Source of the DNA: Phoronis australis | Taxonomy: Eukaryota > Phoronida > Phoronidae | Length of the DNA stretch: 64,000 nt | Reading direction: 5' to 3' | Assembly: GCA_002633005.1 (NCBI GenBank) | Contig: NMRA01000155.1 | Location: forward strand, 1 to 64,000 | Shown: positions 60,301 through 64,000 of the stretch, piece after piece | Position numbering within the stretch: position 1 is the stretch's first letter | Layout: each line of letters opens with the position of its first letter | The notes under the pieces: model-generated | The model's database searches: none | Seen by the model: only the letters and a program-made list of their open reading frames with translations | Told to the model about the DNA's origin: nothing | Program-made: the position numbers and the translations under genes

Positions 60301-61231
60301 CGGCAACTAAACTGGTAGACCTAGGGGTGGGGGCCGCTATAAATTAAGGAAACTCACTGATCTAGAGAATTTTAGTGGATATAGCATACATGTAGCTTTG
60401 AAGAGAAACTGCTGTGAAAAAAACACCCTTGACTTCTGAGCTTCACGTACCAAACACCTCTTATGTTGGGCGGATTCCCACCCATGACAATAATAATGTG
60501 ATCATGTGCTGCTAACCTACCCGGCATCCGAGTCCCGGGTGAGTTTTCTAGAAGAAACAATTAGTTCCACTCAACAAATTATTCAGTGGGGTAACTGGTG
60601 GGGATAAACTCATCGAACGATGTCGATAGAAACTGGTTGCCAAAAACTTACCAAGTAACGTTACAGTATGCAGTCTCCCAATGCAAATGCAAAGAGCACA
60701 CACGGGGCTTCGGAATCCACACACTTTTTGTCAGTTGGTTGACCCTTTTGACCTCAATCGCGAATATAGTAACCTCAGGTCTTTTGGGAATTTGTGACCA
60801 CCTGTCGAAGACTTGCACCGGGGAAAATAGCAATAATAAGGTTTTGCGCGACGACGTATTTTGATAACATTTCGTCTTTTTACCAGCTGCTTACATGCAG
60901 ACAGCGGCGCATGCGCAATTCAACCACCACTAGTACAGCAGCGTCACCCCAAGGAGAATTTCTCCGAATAGTCCCATTAGTTAGCACTGCAACATGTGTG
61001 AGAAGAACGTGCCCCGTGACTGCTTCAGTGCTTAAGCCGTTCTTTCATAAGTTAATTGAATCACCGATTGCCATCCCCTGTCGATTAACCTGAAAAGCGC
61101 AATACCGGAACTAATGATGATGTAAGAAGACTTCAGGTAATGCGATGCTAGCTGTGGAATGTCTTTCACCATCAAGCTTTTATTTAATCGTTTGGTTTCG
61201 TGCATATGCATTGACTGTCTGTTAATATAAG
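57325..61231. other. Intergenic stretch, nothing recognised
   Basis: Short frames only (58278-58520, 59626-59877 and others) with AT-driven composition and no motif. No repeat structure that I could see. Confidence 0.5.
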
Positions 61232-61237
61232 TTTATT
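61232..61237 (-). terminator. Poly(A) signal AATAAA of the GPCR gene
   Basis: AATAAA on the minus strand about 80 bases beyond the GPCR stop codon at 61317. Confidence 0.6.
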
Positions 61238-61316
61238 GTAAACCAGAATGTTCCAGTGCATGTGCAGTGCTCTTTATCCTTTACAACCACATGGAGACGC
61301 AAAATGTAACAACCGG

Positions 61317-62498
61317 CTACATCACTGTGCTTTGTTCTGCGTTACTCACGTGTCTTTCGACGGTAGCCATTTTGTTAGAATTCTGCCCCGTTCCCTCAAC
61401 TTGTTCCTTCAGTTTCCAGAAGCAGAAGAGATCATGGAGAACATGCCGGTAAAATGTAAAACTCAACGTATACACCAAAGGCTTAGCCGCACTGTTAAAG
61501 ATGAGTCCGAGATCGGACAAAATTCTGAATACGAAATAAGCCCAACCGTCTGTTTCATGGGACAAGTTAAGTATAAATATTAAAGTCGATGGGAACTGGC
61601 AGAACAGGAACCCAGCCATTTGTATGATTAACATGCGACTCATTTCTTTTTGTTCTATCCTCCTGTTTTCAAATGCGTCACTGTCGTTGTTATTATTAAC
61701 TCCTACGACCGGCTGCGAGTACGAAATGATTCCCTGTCTCATTTTCACCGAAAGCCAAATCATCAAAACTAGACACACTAACCAAGGCAGTAGACAGTTG
61801 AGAACGACTTTAAGCGTAATGTAAACGCGTGCCATGCTCTTGGACAGCCGGCCGTAAGGAACAATTTTAGGGTTGGTGCCGTTGCTTTCAGCGATGTCGA
61901 CAGTGGCGAAGTCGGGAATGTTAAGTACAAGTGCGGAAGCGTAAATAAGGACAATGAATCCTCGCAGGCGGATGTCTGTGAACCAAGGCTGGGCTTTGAT
62001 GGGAGAGGAGGCCATAAAAAAACAGTAAATGGCCAGGAACATCACGCACCAGTTAGAAGACGTCAAGAACAGGTTGGCTGGCATAAAAAACGTGTGGTAA
62101 TAAAGCCACCAGGAGTACGATTCCGTGTTCTTATCGATGAAAGCAGTACTGACCGCCGGCGGGCTGTGATACGCGAAGAAGTGCAGGTTGAAAATACACA
62201 TAATCATCAACACCATGAAGTCAGCTACCGCGAGCCCTTGGAAAATGAGGCATGTATCCAAGCGCCGCCTGGTGAGTATAATGAGATTAAATGTATTGCA
62301 TATCATTCCGATAATACATAGAAACGGATTGATAACTCCTCCGAAGATGACACCCGTAGTCAAGTAAACGTCAAGCATTTGGCCTCCTTTAGTGTCATTG
62401 CTACCGCTAGGCGAAGTGGAGTCGTTGTTCCCACAGCAATCGCGGATGAAAAGAATACTGGAGAGAATGGTCGCAGTCAGACCACGCGAAAAATCCAT
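61317..62498 (-). CDS. Rhodopsin-class (peptide-receptor-like) GPCR with altered DRY and NPxxY motifs, 393 aa
   Basis: Seven hydrophobic segments in one exon: TM1 about 48-76 (GMICNTFNLIIL, N68), TM2 84-107 (LAVADF, D93), TM3 131-160, TM4 179-196, TM5 225-252, TM6 289-312 (FCQFPS), TM7 322-345. N-terminal sequons NDS and NDT suggest glycosylation. The layout is closest, from memory, to FMRFamide-receptor-like invertebrate receptors; the ligand is unknown. The TM3 end reads LAIYCFF...SPIKA, so the D/ERY arginine is Cys, and TM7 has KPLVY for NPxxY. I start at MDFSRG because a good acceptor (tttttcag, near 62525) lies just upstream, suggesting a spliced 5' UTR; the frame is open to 62552. The C-terminal tail is Ser/Thr-poor and ends STVM. 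Confidence 0.88.
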   Translation of the reverse strand: MDFSRGLTATILSSILFIRDCCGNNDSTSPSGSNDTKGGQMLDVYLTTGVIFGGVINPFLCIIGMICNTFNLIILTRRRLDTCLIFQGLAVADFMVLMIMCIFNLHFFAYHSPPAVSTAFIDKNTESYSWWLYYHTFFMPANLFLTSSNWCVMFLAIYCFFMASSPIKAQPWFTDIRLRGFIVLIYASALVLNIPDFATVDIAESNGTNPKIVPYGRLSKSMARVYITLKVVLNCLLPWLVCLVLMIWLSVKMRQGIISYSQPVVGVNNNNDSDAFENRRIEQKEMSRMLIIQMAGFLFCQFPSTLIFILNLSHETDGWAYFVFRILSDLGLIFNSAAKPLVYTLSFTFYRHVLHDLFCFWKLKEQVEGTGQNSNKMATVERHVSNAEQSTVM

Positions 62499-62552
62499 TT
62501 CTGCGAGCTTCTGAACACCGCTGAAAAAATGAAACATTGACAACAAAGACAT

Positions 62553-64000
62553 TTATGACTTTGATAGAGCGTTATATTTGATTTTAATGGCTGAACGTGA
62601 CCATTAAATTAGAAATGGAGCGTGCAGCTATTGGTAGTGTGTAAACCAACATTTTCGTGTGAATTTGAAGCTCTACTAGCGAGCACAGACACGGGTGCGC
62701 AGTAATTTTATTAACAACTATGTTAACCCTTACACGTCGAAATAATGATCTTGTGAAGACGTTTATCTTGAGAAATAATACGATAAATATAACTTTATGG
62801 AAACCAAATAGCTCTTCATAAGAGCTTATCAATTCACTCGAAGATTAGCACGAGTCTCTGTTCAACTTGCATTCCTCACCTACCGGTGAACTTGGAAACT
62901 ACGGCATTTACTTGGCATATTCGGGCTGCCATTCTGGTGACTGCTAATTGTAATATGACGTCACCAGGCCAAACTATGAGATCATAAGATGTCAAACGAT
63001 TTTTAAAATTCGCCTTTGTAATAGAAATGTTAAAAGAAACGAAATTTGAGAATTTAAAAGTACTAGAAAATAATTGCAGGCTGCCTTAGTGCTCGAACGT
63101 TGTACCAGACGAACACTTACATGTATGTCCAGTTCACTGGTCAACTGGAGTTATTTTACGCTTCATTAATTGCATAATTAAAACCGAGCTGAGGAGCTTG
63201 AGACTTGACCTGGCTCTAACAGTGTACAATGTACCACAACGGGATTCAAGCCCAGCCCTGCCTAAGCTGAGTAAACAGAGCGAACACTAATTGTTGCTAC
63301 TAAAATAATTTACGTAGTATTTCCCCCATATTAGGAATTCTTCTCTTTTCTCTTGTCCATTTCCAGAGTCTAGGAAAAGTTTTTTGATGGAATTTCAACT
63401 ACTTTGCTTGTGATGAGTGTTGGCTAAGAATGATTTCTTGTTGAGTATCTAGCTAACACGGTCGTACTGTGCTATGAATTCCCGGTACCGGTGGATATGG
63501 AACTTCGTTGTCGTTGATTTGGTCCACCACGGCCATTTACATGTAATGTATATGTATAGAAATAACAACGAATAACAGCATATAAGCATATCACACCACC
63601 AGACTGAAAATCAAATTTTTAGATTCGGAACATTGCAGCCGTAAGTCTAAATAAGAACAGACAAGACAAAATCTATGTGTGCACTTTATTCACGCAGTCG
63701 CCATTTTAAATTTGGACCTATTTTTAGGTTTAAAACAATGGTTTTGAGACATAAATATAACGAGGCACGAGAAAAAAAAATCACGGTTTGCACTGTCATT
63801 AAATGCGGAACACATTGTTCATAAAGTGTAAAAGGACTTTCTTTGTAATATGGCGACTGCCTGAACAAGGTGTATTTAGCAACCGACTTCGGCATGGAAT
63901 TCCCTGCTTAGGGAAAATCACGTGTGTGTGTAATGACACAATTTGCAATTTGGATTGTGATAGAGCGCTCATGTTTGTTAAAAAACTCGTGATTCTTTTG
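62553..64000. other. 5' flank of the GPCR gene, nothing else recognised
   Basis: No TATA box or exon could be assigned. Frames at 62584-62832 and 63686-63895 have no motif. Confidence 0.45.

Noticed and set aside
61624-62321. Plus-strand frames within the GPCR
   Set aside because: They are antisense shadows of a coding exon without motifs.

Overview
The window is nuclear DNA from an invertebrate animal. Genes are split by spliceosomal introns with GT-AG borders, and coding density is low. There are assembly gaps (19014-19914, 30345-30774), many dispersed repeats, and protein families typical of marine invertebrates such as amphioxus, molluscs, hemichordates or cnidarians. I cannot name the species. 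ACATGTA-type words are frequent, which is common in such genomes but not diagnostic.

Three host genes can be supported, all on the minus strand. (1) Positions 519-22469, with a possible first exon at 36407-36495, hold most of a very large multidomain extracellular protein. Its order is a SUEL/rhamnose-type lectin domain, a calcium-binding EGF domain, a second EGF-like module, a Cys-rich module, several Cys-containing beta-rich exons, then repeated fibronectin-III-like units with D(T/S)SPP or DKTPP linkers. The 3' end lies beyond position 1. (2) Positions 39038-49429 hold a complete ten-exon M14 pro-carboxypeptidase of 429 residues. The signal peptide, propeptide with a tetrabasic cleavage site, all zinc and catalytic residues, a TATA box and a poly(A) signal are visible. 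(3) Positions 61317-62498 hold a single-exon rhodopsin-class GPCR whose DRY and NPxxY motifs are altered.

The rest is mobile and repetitive DNA. A fragment of a Polinton-like family-B DNA polymerase (19915-20740) lies in an intron of gene 1 beside a gap. A 3.55-kb segment occurs twice (25908-29463 and 30775-35746). The second copy carries a 1.4-kb 5'-truncated LINE with a perfect 15-bp target-site duplication, inserted inside a pair of inverted tRNA-like SINE modules. A degenerate L1/Tx1-type LINE spans about 52490-55130. A 610-bp TTAA-flanked MITE sits at 56711-57320, and smaller TIR elements are at about 14305, 24526 and 42816. There are also a two-level tandem repeat (38190-38755), a 19-bp minisatellite (40943-41034) and microsatellites.

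I see no prokaryotic-type system, CRISPR array or operon. The most unusual items are the lectin-EGF-FN3 gene, the GPCR lacking its G-protein activation motifs, the foldback tRNA-like element, and the natural before/after record of a LINE insertion between the two segment copies.
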